This document shows, one piece after another, positions 1 through 9,666 of a stretch of DNA of 64,000 bases (its first letter is position 1; the number at the start of each line of letters is the position of its first letter). The notes beneath the pieces are model-generated. The model worked only from the letters and a program-made list of their open reading frames with translations. It did not search any database and was not told the origin of the DNA. The position numbers were made by a program, and so were the translations under genes. The DNA is from Meira nashicola (Eukaryota; Basidiomycota; Exobasidiomycetes; Exobasidiales; Brachybasidiaceae), in the NCBI GenBank assembly GCA_001600355.1, contig BCJU01000003.1:686519-750518 (forward strand), read 5' to 3'.

Positions 1-333
1 AATCCTGTCGAACAAGAATCAAGAACAGACAGCTTTCGTCCGATCAGCCGACATGGATCCAAGACAGGCAGCTTTGGACCGCCTCCTCCGATGTCTGTTC
101 CTGTTACAGAGGGCACTAGTGAAACACCTGCTGTTGTTCCAAAACCAACTTATACGCTTCAATCTCCCAAACTGAATCAACCAGAACAAGAAAGTGCACA
201 ATCTATCGATCCACACCAAGAAGCAGCAGCTGAAAAAGTGGCACACGAACAAGCAAAATTAGAAAGGCAAGAAGCAATAAAGCCATCTGAAGATACCCAA
301 GGAGAGGGAAGTGAAGAGGAAGGAGCTTTATAA
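1..333 (+). CDS. C-terminal end of an unknown protein (5' cut by window edge)
   Basis: Frame 1 is open from the first base of the window to a TAA at 331-333, so this is the last ~110 codons of a longer gene. An internal ATG lies at 91, but the frame continues upstream of it with similar composition, so I treat the gene as partial. The visible part has no fold: it is rich in Pro, Ser, Gln and Glu, with a charged Ala/Glu/Lys/Gln stretch and an acidic end (EGSEEEGAL). It looks like a disordered tail. Nothing in it identifies a family. Confidence 0.6.
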   Translation, partial: NPVEQESRTDSFRPISRHGSKTGSFGPPPPMSVPVTEGTSETPAVVPKPTYTLQSPKLNQPEQESAQSIDPHQEAAAEKVAHEQAKLERQEAIKPSEDTQGEGSEEEGAL

Positions 334-436
334 ATTACATCTGTATCTTAATTCATCACGCTCTGATTTCATAGAGTACTGTACAATAATATTGAAAAGT
401 TTTTGAATTTTAAAAGTACAAAAGGAGAGATGAACA

Positions 437-1108
437 TTAATCATAATCATCTTCTTCCTCTAAACTGCGTTTTGTTCCTCGTACAGGTTGTGAAGATGCA
501 ATATTTGATGTATCTGCCATATCTTCATCTTTCTGACTAATATCTACTGTTTCATCACCTTCATCGTAATCATCATCTTCGTCCTTTTCCTGTAATGCAT
601 CATCGTCTTCTTGTTGCGTTTGATCATCTTCATCTCCTGGTGCATCCTCATCCGAACCATCTTCTTCTGGAGGTGGATTAGGAACGATTGAAAAGTTAAC
701 GTTTGTTAAACAATGTTGAGCTGGCGGTAATTTAACACCATATTTATCTGAAATTGGTGGTAAAGGAATTCCATTTAACGAAGATGCCAAAGAGAGTAAA
801 GCATCCTTATTTGGCGCAGATGTAAAACTATAATTCACTCTACTTTGAATGGCTAATTGAACATCATCAACCGTAATATTTGAAACTCCTGAAGCTGATT
901 TTGAACTATTTGCATGATCTGCATAAACTAAAGCATCTTGTAAAACTTCATGTAAATACCTATTTGCGAATTCTAATAACATCATCAATGCAGGTGGTTG
1001 AACATCTTGAACGCCCATACTTTGCAAGATTAATGCCATCAATCTTGCATCACGAGGTACGTATGCTAGCCTTGAACTGGAATCTTTTGTTTCATCGGTA
1101 TTAGACAT
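437..1108 (-). CDS. TAF9: TFIID/SAGA subunit TAF9
   Basis: A 223-residue protein. TAF9 is a histone-fold subunit shared by TFIID and SAGA and pairs with TAF6. The family signature is clear: PRDARLMALILQSMGV, then LLEFANRYLHEVLQDALVYADHA, VDDVQLAIQSR, and the post-fold block LPPAQHCLTNVNF. The last ~80 residues are strongly acidic (runs of D and E), which is usual in fungal versions. The open frame reaches 1162 through a non-ATG codon; I chose the first ATG (at 1108, MSNTDE) because it directly precedes the conserved region. It is transcribed away from TOA2, with 356 bp between the two start codons. Confidence 0.93.
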   Translation of the reverse strand: MSNTDETKDSSSRLAYVPRDARLMALILQSMGVQDVQPPALMMLLEFANRYLHEVLQDALVYADHANSSKSASGVSNITVDDVQLAIQSRVNYSFTSAPNKDALLSLASSLNGIPLPPISDKYGVKLPPAQHCLTNVNFSIVPNPPPEEDGSDEDAPGDEDDQTQQEDDDALQEKDEDDDYDEGDETVDISQKDEDMADTSNIASSQPVRGTKRSLEEEDDYD

Positions 1109-1464
1109 GATTTGATCGTTGTACCTTTTTACCGATGATGTGGTTGAGAAGATCGTAACCAAGCTTGTGCTACATCATACGCACGGCACGTCACGACACA
1201 TGCATTCATTTTTTTTTTGCATCCAAATATACATACGCAACGGCGCGTTTCTAGTGCGGAAATAAAGGGCGCAATTTGTACATATAAACAATTACAATCT
1301 CTCAACGCCGCTTCACTCATCGCCACCATCTTCGTACGACATCATTGCGTTTTTAGACAAGGGTAAACAGTAGCACACTTGTTGCTACTGATCCTTCACG
1401 AAACACCCGATAGAAGGGTACAGGACATTAGCATTAGTGAACCCTTTATTTTGACATTTACACC
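1109..1464. promoter_or_regulatory. Shared divergent promoter of TAF9 and TOA2
   Basis: A 356-bp gap between two divergent start codons. It must hold both promoters and both 5' leaders. A T-rich run lies at about 1209-1220, which could be a nucleosome-poor tract. No clear TATA box is visible in either direction. Confidence 0.6.
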
Positions 1465-1890
1465 ATGTCTGCACCAAGAAATGCTCAGTTCTACGAACTT
1501 TATCGCAGGACGAGGTAAGCATTTAAAGCTTCTTGAAGTGTAGAAGCACATCTTTTTCTAATGCTGGCTCTTCTCTTTTCATTGACACATAGTTTGGGAA
1601 TGCAATTAACTGATGCTCTTGACGAATTAATTCAATCGGGTCACATTAATCCCGTTTTAGCAATGCGAGTTTTAACTCAATTCGATCGAACGATTGCTGA
1701 AACATTGACGAAACAAGTTAAAGCAAAAGCAACATTGAAAGGTCATTTACATACATATAGACTTTGCGATGATGTTTGGCAATTCGAAACAAGAGATTCT
1801 AAACTCAAATTGGATAATGGTGAAATCATAAATGTGGAAAGAGCAAGAATTGTTGCTTGTAAGAAGGAAGATAGTGCAAGCTCAAAATGA
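1465..1890 (+). CDS. TOA2: TFIIA small (gamma) subunit TOA2, two exons
   Basis: The small subunit of TFIIA, which stabilises TBP on the promoter. Exon 1 is 1465-1514 and exon 2 is 1593-1890, giving 115 residues, close to the usual 105-125. Exon 1 encodes the family's N-terminus (YELYRRT); splicing restores S-L-G and joins it to LTDALDELIQSGHI, LAMRVLTQFDRTIAETL, KGHLHTYRLCDDVWQFE and VERARIVAC, all matching TFIIA-gamma in order. Without the intron the first 17 residues would be missed. The gene is divergent from TAF9, another part of the initiation machinery. Confidence 0.95.
1515..1592 (+). other. Intron in TOA2
   Basis: 78 bp, donor GTAAGC, acceptor ACATAG. Removing it keeps the frame and rebuilds the conserved YELYRRTSLG region. 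Possible branch sites are CTAAT or TTGAC upstream of the acceptor. Confidence 0.93.
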
Positions 1891-2476
1891 ACATTTTCCC
1901 ATAATAATAGCTTTTCGGGGGCGACGGGTTTGAGAAACCTTGCCCTTTCTTTAGACAGACTCTTAACTGGTATCATAAAAGCCTTCTTGCTGACTTGGCT
2001 TTCTCCTTGTAAATATTGTATATGCTTTCATCTGTAATTTTATCTTCATTTGTCAGATTGTCAAAAATAGTTGAAGAACGGCATTTAGACTAGAACATTG
2101 GACTCGGAGGAAGAAGCGATCCCAGTACTTGCTGTACTTGGTTTCGGCCGTCTTTTTGGTGTTAAATCCGGGTGTGCATAAAAAGTCGGAAGGAAAATGT
2201 TTGTTTGTTATGTGGATCAGCGGAGACGAAATGTCATGCGGGCTTGGATCGGAATGCAGTCATAATAATTTTCACTACTCAACTTTGAAAAAATAAAAAT
2301 GCATTGTATACACAAACATGTCATAATACAAGAAATAGAAGACAAAAGATAAGGACTTGGAATGATTCAGATACAAGATTGTTCATGAGTGTTCGTTTAT
2401 ATTGATATTCGTTATAGAAATTCGTAAGAGCACAAAAAGAAGGCCCTCTTCATGATTATTCGTAAGATTGATGAAA
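1891..2476. other. Convergent intergenic region, no gene seen
   Basis: 586 bp between the stop codons of TOA2 and the secreted protein on the other strand. It holds both 3' ends. I see no open frame with family resemblance, no tRNA arms and no clear repeat. Confidence 0.5.
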
Positions 2477-3187
2477 TTACTCCAATCGAAGGACCCAATC
2501 ACTGAAAGATTTGCTACCGTCATGAACTGTTACGGCAGGTTGAGATTTTGATGATCCAGGAGTGAAATCATAAGCTGATTGTTTTTGATCATCAGTTTCA
2601 GGTTCACCACCTTGAGGGCCAGTATAACCGATGAAATCAATTTGACCTGATTTTGCGGGTGTGTAGGTAAAGTAAGAGAATGGTGATCCACTATCATCGG
2701 AATAATTGCAATCGGATGCGCTTAAGAAATTTGAATCACTATACAAGCTTCTATAAGTTGCACATTTTGATGGATTTCCTTTGGATGATTTTGCTGGAAC
2801 AGGACTTAAATGACCATAAAATACACCATCTTTTGATGCAGGGAAATTTTCGAAACCGGGTTGTTGACTTTCAGTGCATGCAAGGAATTCAAATTTAGCC
2901 AAATCTTTATTCAAATCAGGATAAGAAGTTAATAAAGCTTCTTTTGCCCAAGATTGATCATCAGAGGGAACAGGTTGTCCGTGTGTTTCACTTGGAAGGT
3001 AATGATTTGTTTTAAAAGATGCAAATCGTTTTTCATTTGTTTTTGTGTTAACAAGAGATAATGTTCCTGTTTTGGTAACTGAACATTTGAGTGATCCTAC
3101 GACACGCTTTTCTAGAGGAGTAGGAGCAGCTTGAACACTGGCAAAAGCCAAAAGTGTAGGAATGATCAAATTTGCGATTCCAACCAT
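2477..3187 (-). CDS. Small secreted protein with kexin site (unknown function)
   Basis: A 236-residue protein starting at an ATG. Residues 1-20 form a signal peptide (hydrophobic LIIPTLLAFASVQA, small residues before the cut), followed by a short pro-segment ending in KR at 27-28, typical for Kex2 cleavage. The mature part has four Cys, enough for two disulfides, and many Gly, Ser, Tyr and Asp. I recognise no family. A TATA-like stretch (TATATATAAT on this strand, 3283-3292) sits about 100 bp upstream of the ATG. It could be a cell-wall or effector-type protein; that is inference from secretion and Cys content only. Confidence 0.8.
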   Translation of the reverse strand: MVGIANLIIPTLLAFASVQAAPTPLEKRVVGSLKCSVTKTGTLSLVNTKTNEKRFASFKTNHYLPSETHGQPVPSDDQSWAKEALLTSYPDLNKDLAKFEFLACTESQQPGFENFPASKDGVFYGHLSPVPAKSSKGNPSKCATYRSLYSDSNFLSASDCNYSDDSGSPFSYFTYTPAKSGQIDFIGYTGPQGGEPETDDQKQSAYDFTPGSSKSQPAVTVHDGSKSFSDWVLRLE

Positions 3188-3282
3188 TGTTGTTGATAAA
3201 GGTAATTAGAGAGGCACAAAAAAGAGAATATGAAGAATTGGATGATGAGGAAAGAGAAATAATTGAGATTGAATTTGAACCT

Positions 3283-3292
3283 ATTATATATA
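3283..3292 (-). promoter_or_regulatory. TATA-like element of the secreted-protein gene
   Basis: TATATATAAT on the minus strand, about 95-105 bp upstream of the ATG at 3187. Spacing and sequence suit a TATA box. Confidence 0.45.
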
Positions 3293-3845
3293 CCTTTTTC
3301 CATCCATTCGCTTATTATGTATGTGAAAATGATCTTATATCGGACCTCAATACTCCACTTTTGTGCAAGATGTATGAATGTATGCACCTCTTCTTTTCCC
3401 TTTGTTAAACTTTGTATCAGTCATCGGAATTGCACCGTCTTGGTTCCTCACTTTTCAGTCTAAAACCAAACAAAAAGTTTGCAGATGCAATAGGAAAGTC
3501 TAGCCTTTGGAACACGGGCACAATTTTATTTTACATACTTTTATTTTGTGTGCGGGGAGAAAGCCACGCGATAATAAAGTTGGTGCTTGTTTCTCTCCAC
3601 CTGTCTGTCTAATCCGACCGACGGGATTGCCTGGCCGCGGAGTCAACAGAAAAAGGTCGCTTAAACACAAACAGAAAAGTCAGAATGTGTTTTAGCGTAA
3701 TGCAACTCTCCATCACATGGTTGTTTTAGCTTTGTTACGACCCTGAACACTAAAGGAAAAAGCCACTGTAACTTTTTGATTTAGGTACTTTACGGGCTAA
3801 TGTGGAACACATTCAAGTTACTAGAAACAGATCGCTCTAATTTGA

Positions 3846-4388
3846 TCATAACCTCCTCTTAGAAAGGTTTTTGTCTACTGCAACCCCTTCCTTCCCCTCC
3901 GAAAGGAAAGCAAAAACGGAAAAGATGATCAACTTATCCGAATTTGTACTGCTTTGCGTAGCGCAACGCAACGCAACATCCTGAAAGTCGCGTTGCGGAT
4001 GGGAAAAGTTGTGAAATGAATATACATGTGTCTTAATTGGCACGGAGTTGCGCGTACTTGAATAAGGTTGACTGTTTGTTATATGCACACACATGAATGA
4101 ATGCATTGTTACCAACTTTAAGACGTTCGCTCGGTCAATTGACAGGAGATCTATGCCGATAAAATCACTGTAAGCCATTGAAGATCCCCCTTTGATGACA
4201 TCATTGAGAAGAAACGTGCGGGCGGGCTTTATTAAACCCTGAAAAAGAAGAGAAGGTCTTGGCGTTAGCATGTATCGTGATAATGAAAGCGAAGCTCTCT
4301 GGCAATCATCTTTTTCTCTATGATGTAGAAATAGCATGCTCCGGGCATTGATGACTAGCTGAGAATGGTTCTTTTTTCTAACTTTCAT
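3846..4388 (-). CDS. Doubtful hypothetical ORF
   Basis: A 180-residue open frame that begins at a true ATG in an otherwise empty 1.3-kb gap. It has no signal peptide, membrane segment, repeat or recognisable motif, and its composition is not gene-like (many scattered Ser, His, Phe, Cys). Its length is somewhat more than chance would usually give in this base composition, so I keep it at low confidence. It may well be noise in the promoter of the neighbouring secreted-protein gene. Confidence 0.2.
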   Translation of the reverse strand: MKVRKKNHSQLVINARSMLFLHHREKDDCQRASLSLSRYMLTPRPSLLFQGLIKPARTFLLNDVIKGGSSMAYSDFIGIDLLSIDRANVLKLVTMHSFMCVHITNSQPYSSTRNSVPIKTHVYSFHNFSHPQRDFQDVALRCATQSSTNSDKLIIFSVFAFLSEGKEGVAVDKNLSKRRL

Positions 4389-4530
4389 CTATCGTCGTGA
4401 TTCCGTTTGATGTCATTCAATGCCGATATACCATGCTATTCTCTCTCTCTCTCGATAAAATACAACTATAAAACATAAAAAAGTGTGAAGCAGGAAGAAA
4501 CAGAGAGCAGTGTGATATTGGTCGAATCTA

Positions 4531-4889
4531 TCAATAATGCCGAACATCCGGAATTGGATCAGCCCGAACAGAATTGAGATCTTGAGCTTTGTCGATTTCA
4601 GTATCTATATCACCAATCATTGATCTGTAAAGATATAAGGAAAATGTCAGTATGAATCTAGCATCCAGCTTGCGAAAACGTACAATACTCACATAGCATC
4701 TCCTCTAACAAGATATAGTCCTAATGGAACTTCTTCTACAGGTGCATCTGCACTGAATATCCTTTCCACACATCCGCTCAAAATCACACTTCCAACTCCA
4801 TCCACGCCTATTAACTTTCCAACAATGATTCTTCCATCTTGCGTTATGGTAAGTACTTGTTGATCTAAATATGCATGAAGAGCTGACAT
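4531..4889 (-). CDS. LSM8: U6 snRNA-associated Sm-like protein LSM8, two exons
   Basis: LSM8 is the subunit that distinguishes the nuclear Lsm2-8 ring, which binds the U6 3' end. Exon 1 is 4693-4889 and exon 2 is 4531-4624, giving 96 residues. Exon 1 has the Sm1 block (LTITQDGRIIVGKLIGVDG) and Sm2 (LGLYLVRGDA); exon 2 adds ISMIGDIDTEIDKAQDL and NSVRADPIPDV, matching the LSM8 tail (IGEIDEETDSALDL in the human protein, from memory). Without splicing the frame stops right after the Sm2 motif. Confidence 0.95.
4625..4692 (-). other. Intron in LSM8
   Basis: 68 bp on the minus strand: donor GTGAGT, branch-like ACTGAC, acceptor TTTACAG. Splicing restores the full LSM8 C-terminus. Confidence 0.93.
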
Positions 4890-5479
4890 CTTGTTGTTAA
4901 AGAGTGTATACTTGAAAGATGAACAAAAAGCGTAAAGATCATAGCCAATCTTTTATTTTTCACCAAATCTTCTTCCTGTCGATCAAGACTTTTCCTTGAC
5001 TTGACCAATCCGAGAGATCAATGCCTCTTTTCACTTCCTTCTCGCCTCTCCCTAATACTTGTCTTGTTTTATTTACCTAAAGATTGGAGCATAAATTGTG
5101 ATTGTGGTTAATATGAAAAATACCTTTGGATTGTATGCATTCCAATCTTCTAAACTTTTTTGATGCGTCTGTGCGTAGAACAAAAAAAAGAAGGTGGTGC
5201 GTCAGGATAACATTCTCTCTCGTGACCAAATCGGGCGCGTTGGAACTTGGAAGTCATTCTCCATTTAGCGTCGTGGGCGCCCTGCAGGAATGAAGGCGGC
5301 TTCGTCTAGCGCAAGAAGATCCAGCAATTCACTGAAACACACACTTTAAACCTTCTCCTAAACCATCATTTCGCCAACCACACGACAATAAAAATTGGGC
5401 ATTAAATAAGCGCTCTTTCAATTTAGTAAGAGTCAAAATATTTTTATAACATCATCTCACTTGCTGGCAGGTGTGAAAG
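4890..5479. promoter_or_regulatory. Divergent promoter region of LSM8 and the p24 gene
   Basis: 590 bp between two divergent start codons. No canonical TATA box close to either start was found. A short GC-rich patch lies near 5270-5290. Nothing else stands out. Confidence 0.45.
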
Positions 5480-6205
5480 ATGTTGTTGGTCGAAAGAATG
5501 ATAGGAGGGAAAGGAACAACAACAACACAAAGATGTACGTTTTTCACACTTTGTCTTGTACTTTTGGCAATCTTCACTTCATCCGTTCAGTCTATCAAAT
5601 TTGACGTTGAAGCATCGCATAATCCACACGTGAAATGTATATGGAACTATGCCCTGAGTGATACTCTTGTCATCGTCACAATTAATACAGCCGTTCCATC
5701 GGATATAGCTAAACATGATTCAGATGAACAAAGGATCGACGTTGAAGTCGTTGATGGATCAAAACATAACAATATTTATCTATCCAAAAAGAATATCAAA
5801 TCTGAAACAAGAATGGCAATCAATACACACAGTCATGCAGATCTAGGAGTTTGTGTTAAAAATACGCAAAAGAAAGGATCAAATTTAAAACACTTAGTTA
5901 CTACAATCGATTTGGACGTAGACATTGGTGCAGATGCTGTCGATTATAACGCAATCGCAAATCAAGAATCTTTATCAGGTCTAGAAACTGAAATGCGTAA
6001 ATTAGAAGCAGTAGCAGAAGAAATTGTTACAGAAATGGATTATCTCAAAAAGAGAGAAGAAAAGATGAGAGATACAAACGAATCAACAAATCAACGTGTA
6101 GAATTAACTGCTTGGCTTACCGTTTTAGCTTTGATCGTTTTGGGTGCTTGGCAAATCTTTCATCTTCGAAGCTTTTTCCAAAAAAGATATCTTATCGACA
6201 GTTGA
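5480..6205 (+). CDS. p24/emp24 family cargo receptor (ERV25/TMED10-like)
   Basis: A 241-residue type I membrane protein of the p24 family, which sorts cargo in COPII/COPI vesicles between ER and Golgi. Order of parts: signal peptide (about 1-37, hydrophobic FFTLCLVLLAIFTSSVQS), GOLD domain with its two Cys (KCIWNY and LGVCVK), a charged coiled coil (ETEMRKLEAVAEEIVTEM), one membrane helix (about 209-230), and a cytosolic tail RSFFQKRYLIDS. The FF pair is the usual COPII-binding signal. The tail has KR but not a classical terminal KKXX. The delta/ERV25 class is my best guess. A second ATG at 5498 would give a shorter leader. Confidence 0.9.
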   Translation: MLLVERMIGGKGTTTTQRCTFFTLCLVLLAIFTSSVQSIKFDVEASHNPHVKCIWNYALSDTLVIVTINTAVPSDIAKHDSDEQRIDVEVVDGSKHNNIYLSKKNIKSETRMAINTHSHADLGVCVKNTQKKGSNLKHLVTTIDLDVDIGADAVDYNAIANQESLSGLETEMRKLEAVAEEIVTEMDYLKKREEKMRDTNESTNQRVELTAWLTVLALIVLGAWQIFHLRSFFQKRYLIDS

Positions 6206-6345
6206 AATCCTTTTGGCACTTTGCTCAGCCTTTTGCTACGTACGATCTCATGTCATCTTAAAATAATACAGGCACGCATGTAAACTTTCCTAATGAATAT
6301 CATGTATAAGAGAACGTATGAAAAAGTGTTGTGTATAGCATAAAC

Positions 6346-7611
6346 CTAACTTAGGTTTCCAGCACCACGTCTTCCAAGACGAGATAGAATATCATCATTG
6401 AAGCCAGCCGATTCTCGATCCTTGCGAGGGAGAACGCCATCATTAATACCGCTTTCCGAACCGCCAATAGCCACATTTGCAGTACCATTAAGTTTTGTAG
6501 CATTTGCCAATTTTGCCCTTCTTGCTCTAACACCTTCACGTAAAGTATCCAAAGCGGTAACTGTTGTTTCCCAACTGATACAAGCATCCGTTACACTTCT
6601 TCCCCAAACAAGATCTTGGGGTCCAGAAGCAGGAATGGATTGTTTGCCTTCTAAATGATTGCTTTCCAACATGCATCCCAAGATATTTTGAGATTCGGGT
6701 GCATCTGAACTTAATTGTTCTTTGATACTGTTTACCACCTTCATTTGATTCTCATGCTTCTTTTCACTATTTCCATGACTGCAATCGATCATAATACGTG
6801 GCTTTAATCCGGCTTTTGATAAATCCGCTGAAACTTTTGCAACATCTTCTGGTGAATAATTTGGTCCTTTATTTGCTCCACGTAAGATTACATGACAAGC
6901 ATCATTACCTCCAGTTTCAACAATTGCTGAAATACCATGCTTTGTAACCGAAAGGAATACGTGACTGCTACTTGCACTTTTGATTGCATCAACTGCGATA
7001 CTTATCGAACCATCTGTTCCATTCTTGAAACCGATGCTCATACTTAAACCTGAAGATAATTCACGATGAACTTGAGATTCTGTCGTACGAGCACCTATTG
7101 CACCCCAACTGATCAAATCGGCAGTATATTGAGGACTGATTGTATCTAAGAATTCCGTACCTGCAGGTAAACCCATTTCTGCGATTTCCAATAAAAGGCC
7201 ACGAGCAAGTCTTAAACCTTTATTAATTTGAAAAGATCCATTAAGGTTTGGATCGTTAATTAAACCTTTCCAACCAACTGTTGTTCTTGGTTTTTCGAAA
7301 TAAACACGCATGATAATACAAAGATCTTCTTTTGCTTTATCTGCATATTCTTTTAATTTCTCTGCATATTTTAATCCTGCTGCTACATCATGAACTGAAC
7401 AAGGTCCAACGATCACCAAAAGACGATCATCTTCTCCTTTTACGATTTGTTCTGCTTCCTTTCTACCACTTACAACCGTATTTGCAGCTTGCATAGAAAG
7501 CGGATAATCTTCAACTAAGATTTGTGGTGGAATCAAAGGACGAATACTCTTGATCCTTCTATCATCCAACTCATTAAGAGCATCTTTGAATGTGATTGGT
7601 GTTCCAGACAT
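6346..7611 (-). CDS. 3-deoxy-7-phosphoheptulonate synthase (DAHP synthase, ARO3/ARO4 type)
   Basis: First enzyme of the shikimate pathway, joining phosphoenolpyruvate and erythrose 4-phosphate. 421 residues from the ATG at 7611; the frame runs 18 codons further but only from a non-ATG codon and is T-rich leader. Class I motifs are present: GPCSVHD, RVYFEKPRTTVGWKGLIND, GARTTESQVHRELSSG, GFKNGTDG, DCSHGNS, and SWETT near the end. At S221 (SVTK, S221-K224) it carries Ser where, as I recall, Phe-regulated yeast Aro3 has Ser and Tyr-regulated Aro4 has Gly, so Phe inhibition is predicted. The ~40-residue C-terminal tail is longer than in yeast. Confidence 0.95.
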   Translation of the reverse strand: MSGTPITFKDALNELDDRRIKSIRPLIPPQILVEDYPLSMQAANTVVSGRKEAEQIVKGEDDRLLVIVGPCSVHDVAAGLKYAEKLKEYADKAKEDLCIIMRVYFEKPRTTVGWKGLINDPNLNGSFQINKGLRLARGLLLEIAEMGLPAGTEFLDTISPQYTADLISWGAIGARTTESQVHRELSSGLSMSIGFKNGTDGSISIAVDAIKSASSSHVFLSVTKHGISAIVETGGNDACHVILRGANKGPNYSPEDVAKVSADLSKAGLKPRIMIDCSHGNSEKKHENQMKVVNSIKEQLSSDAPESQNILGCMLESNHLEGKQSIPASGPQDLVWGRSVTDACISWETTVTALDTLREGVRARRAKLANATKLNGTANVAIGGSESGINDGVLPRKDRESAGFNDDILSRLGRRGAGNLS

Positions 7612-7986
7612 TTTTCCTTTTTTTTTCGAAAAATTTTGATGACGGGTGAGAAGAAAATAGAACAAAGTGTGGAGAGGTTTCTTCTCGGTTAAGACTAGAA
7701 GTTTTCACTTTGCATACAGAAGAAAAAAAAAAGACGGACATTCTCAACATACACGCCTAGTGTGACTCCGCCGTTTCATCGCAATTTAAAACATACGCAC
7801 GCACGACTGCAGCCTTAGCGTTCTTGTGCAACGGCAAGAGCCGCATTACCGAAAGACACTCATTTGCAATACCAAATTCTCAATTGCTATGGCTAATCTA
7901 GCACATAATTCACTATTTTTACATCTATCTGAGAATGTTAATTAAAGTATGATTTTGATAAATACTACAAATATTCAATAATCCAT
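7612..7986. other. Intergenic region between two minus-strand genes
   Basis: 375 bp holding the DAHP synthase promoter and the phosphatase 3' end. It contains a poly-A/T tract near 7725 and no gene or structured repeat that I can see. Confidence 0.45.
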
Positions 7987-9666
7987 TCATGGTCTTCCGA
8001 ATAAATTGCCAAGCATATAGCCAACATCTCCTCTTTGTCCACCTCCTACACCGATCCACCAAAGGCTCAAAACTGCAACAACAACAAGTTCTGCAATTCC
8101 AACAAGAACGTTTCCTGCACCTGCAGCAACAAGAGCACACCAAACAAAACCAACTCCACGATCCATAATGATTCCAATCGAACGTTTTGTTCGCCAAGTT
8201 GGATCGATAGCAAAAGGTCTTAAAGAAGAATCTAATTGTTTGCCTGATGTTGGAGGTAATTTAAGAATTGCAGTTACTGGTTTATGATCAGAATGTGTAT
8301 AACGCATAATACTACGATATAATTCAGGTTGAACGCCATGGAATGCATCATCACGATCAACACTTGCCCAAAGGATACGATCTGTCCATCCTGGCACACG
8401 CTTTCCGCTTAATTCACCAAATCCATTCGGGCCTGTTGGAATGGGTTGAATAATTTCTAAATCTGCTGAATCATCTCCTTTTTCCTTTTTGACAGCCTCT
8501 TTTGCTTTCTTACGTTGTGCTTTATCGATCTTGTATTTATATGTTGGCGGAAATCCAAATCCAGTAACAGGTGGTTCTACTAAGCCATGCAAAGTACGAG
8601 GTCCATCGGAATGTTTATGTTCGATTGTTAATTGATCGTATGTTGCTAACGTTTTCCAATCAGCTTGATTGATTTTTCTTTTGACATCTTTCTTTGTCAA
8701 CTTTTCTGCTGCACTACCTTTTCTTGCCAAGATTGGAGAAGGTTTGATATTAAAACCAATTCTATAATTCAAATCACCAAAAACGAACAAATGTGATGTT
8801 TCATATACACCATGTTCTTTTTGATCGATTGGAATTGCTTTTTTGCTCTTTTTATTCTTGCTATATGCTGTCTCATACGTTTCTGTAATTCCATCCAAAC
8901 TCTTTTCATCGTTAGTATTACGTTTGCTCACATCGATTGGCGGTGGTGGAAGAGGTTGAACACTATCAGGTGCAAATACCAATCTTGAAACTATATTCTT
9001 CCAATCAGCATTCCTCCTTGGAACATTATGATCATGTGCAGTTAAATGAGCACAAACAAATGTAAACGTTTCATCTGGAGATCCAGGAACAGCACCTCCA
9101 ACGACGATACGAACACCGGCAGCTCCTTTATTACCCAATAAATTAAAGAATCCTGTACTGACTGTACTTGTTCTGATTTCCTTGATACGACTTACTGCGC
9201 TTGGGATAGCATTGATCCCTGAACCTAAACCTACTTCAGGTTTACGTTCACGAGCATAAACAAATAGTACAATTCCAACAACTTGAGCGGTTGCAACTAA
9301 TGTATAATCTTCCGGTCCACCACCTTGAGGGTATTTACCATCTTTGCGTGTAGATGCACTTTGCGGTCTAATCGCTCTTCTGATAGAACGATCAGTTCTT
9401 TCGATTGCAGTTTGCGCATAAACATTATTAGCAAATCCATCGTGTAAAGGTAATAATTCTTGAAATCCTACTGCGTAAAAATCAGGTGCAGGACGACCAT
9501 CTGCATTTGCATCTACGTTGTACTCTTTTGAATTTTCAGAAATTGTTGGAACAAGCCAATGTGTCAAATCAGGCGAAGCACTTGATGCACCTTGTAAATT
9601 ACAATTAAACGTTCCAATTTGAACTCTTGTTAGCGGCAAGCCTGGAGTAGAAAATGAATTGGCCAT
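7987..9666 (-). CDS. Inositol polyphosphate 5-phosphatase, tail-anchored (INP54-like)
   Basis: 559 residues. Removes the 5-phosphate from phosphoinositides such as PI(4,5)P2. IPPc-domain motifs appear in order: IGTFNCN at the start, FYAVGFQEL, NKGAAGVRI, CAHLTAHD, FGDLNYRI (catalytic Asp/Asn), KRVPGWTDRILW and HSDHKPV. After the domain, about 60 residues form two close hydrophobic helices, so the enzyme is probably held to the ER by its C-terminus, as yeast Inp54 is. I used the ATG at 9666 just before the domain; the frame continues upstream to 9822 and would add a hydrophobic leader (see findings). Confidence 0.9.
   Translation of the reverse strand: MANSFSTPGLPLTRVQIGTFNCNLQGASSASPDLTHWLVPTISENSKEYNVDANADGRPAPDFYAVGFQELLPLHDGFANNVYAQTAIERTDRSIRRAIRPQSASTRKDGKYPQGGGPEDYTLVATAQVVGIVLFVYARERKPEVGLGSGINAIPSAVSRIKEIRTSTVSTGFFNLLGNKGAAGVRIVVGGAVPGSPDETFTFVCAHLTAHDHNVPRRNADWKNIVSRLVFAPDSVQPLPPPPIDVSKRNTNDEKSLDGITETYETAYSKNKKSKKAIPIDQKEHGVYETSHLFVFGDLNYRIGFNIKPSPILARKGSAAEKLTKKDVKRKINQADWKTLATYDQLTIEHKHSDGPRTLHGLVEPPVTGFGFPPTYKYKIDKAQRKKAKEAVKKEKGDDSADLEIIQPIPTGPNGFGELSGKRVPGWTDRILWASVDRDDAFHGVQPELYRSIMRYTHSDHKPVTAILKLPPTSGKQLDSSLRPFAIDPTWRTKRSIGIIMDRGVGFVWCALVAAGAGNVLVGIAELVVVAVLSLWWIGVGGGQRGDVGYMLGNLFGRP

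Larger units (their letters stand above)
3188..4530. other. 1.3-kb intergenic region with one doubtful ORF
   Basis: This gap lies between the promoter of the secreted-protein gene and the 3' end of LSM8. It contains a short iterated motif (GCGCAACGCAACGCAAC, near 3960-3976) and a CT microsatellite at about 4440-4453. The one long ATG frame (3846-4388) is listed separately. I saw no tRNA or snRNA signature. Confidence 0.5.

Noticed and set aside
4440..4453. CT microsatellite
   Set aside because: Short and common; noted in the intergenic entry but not of separate interest.
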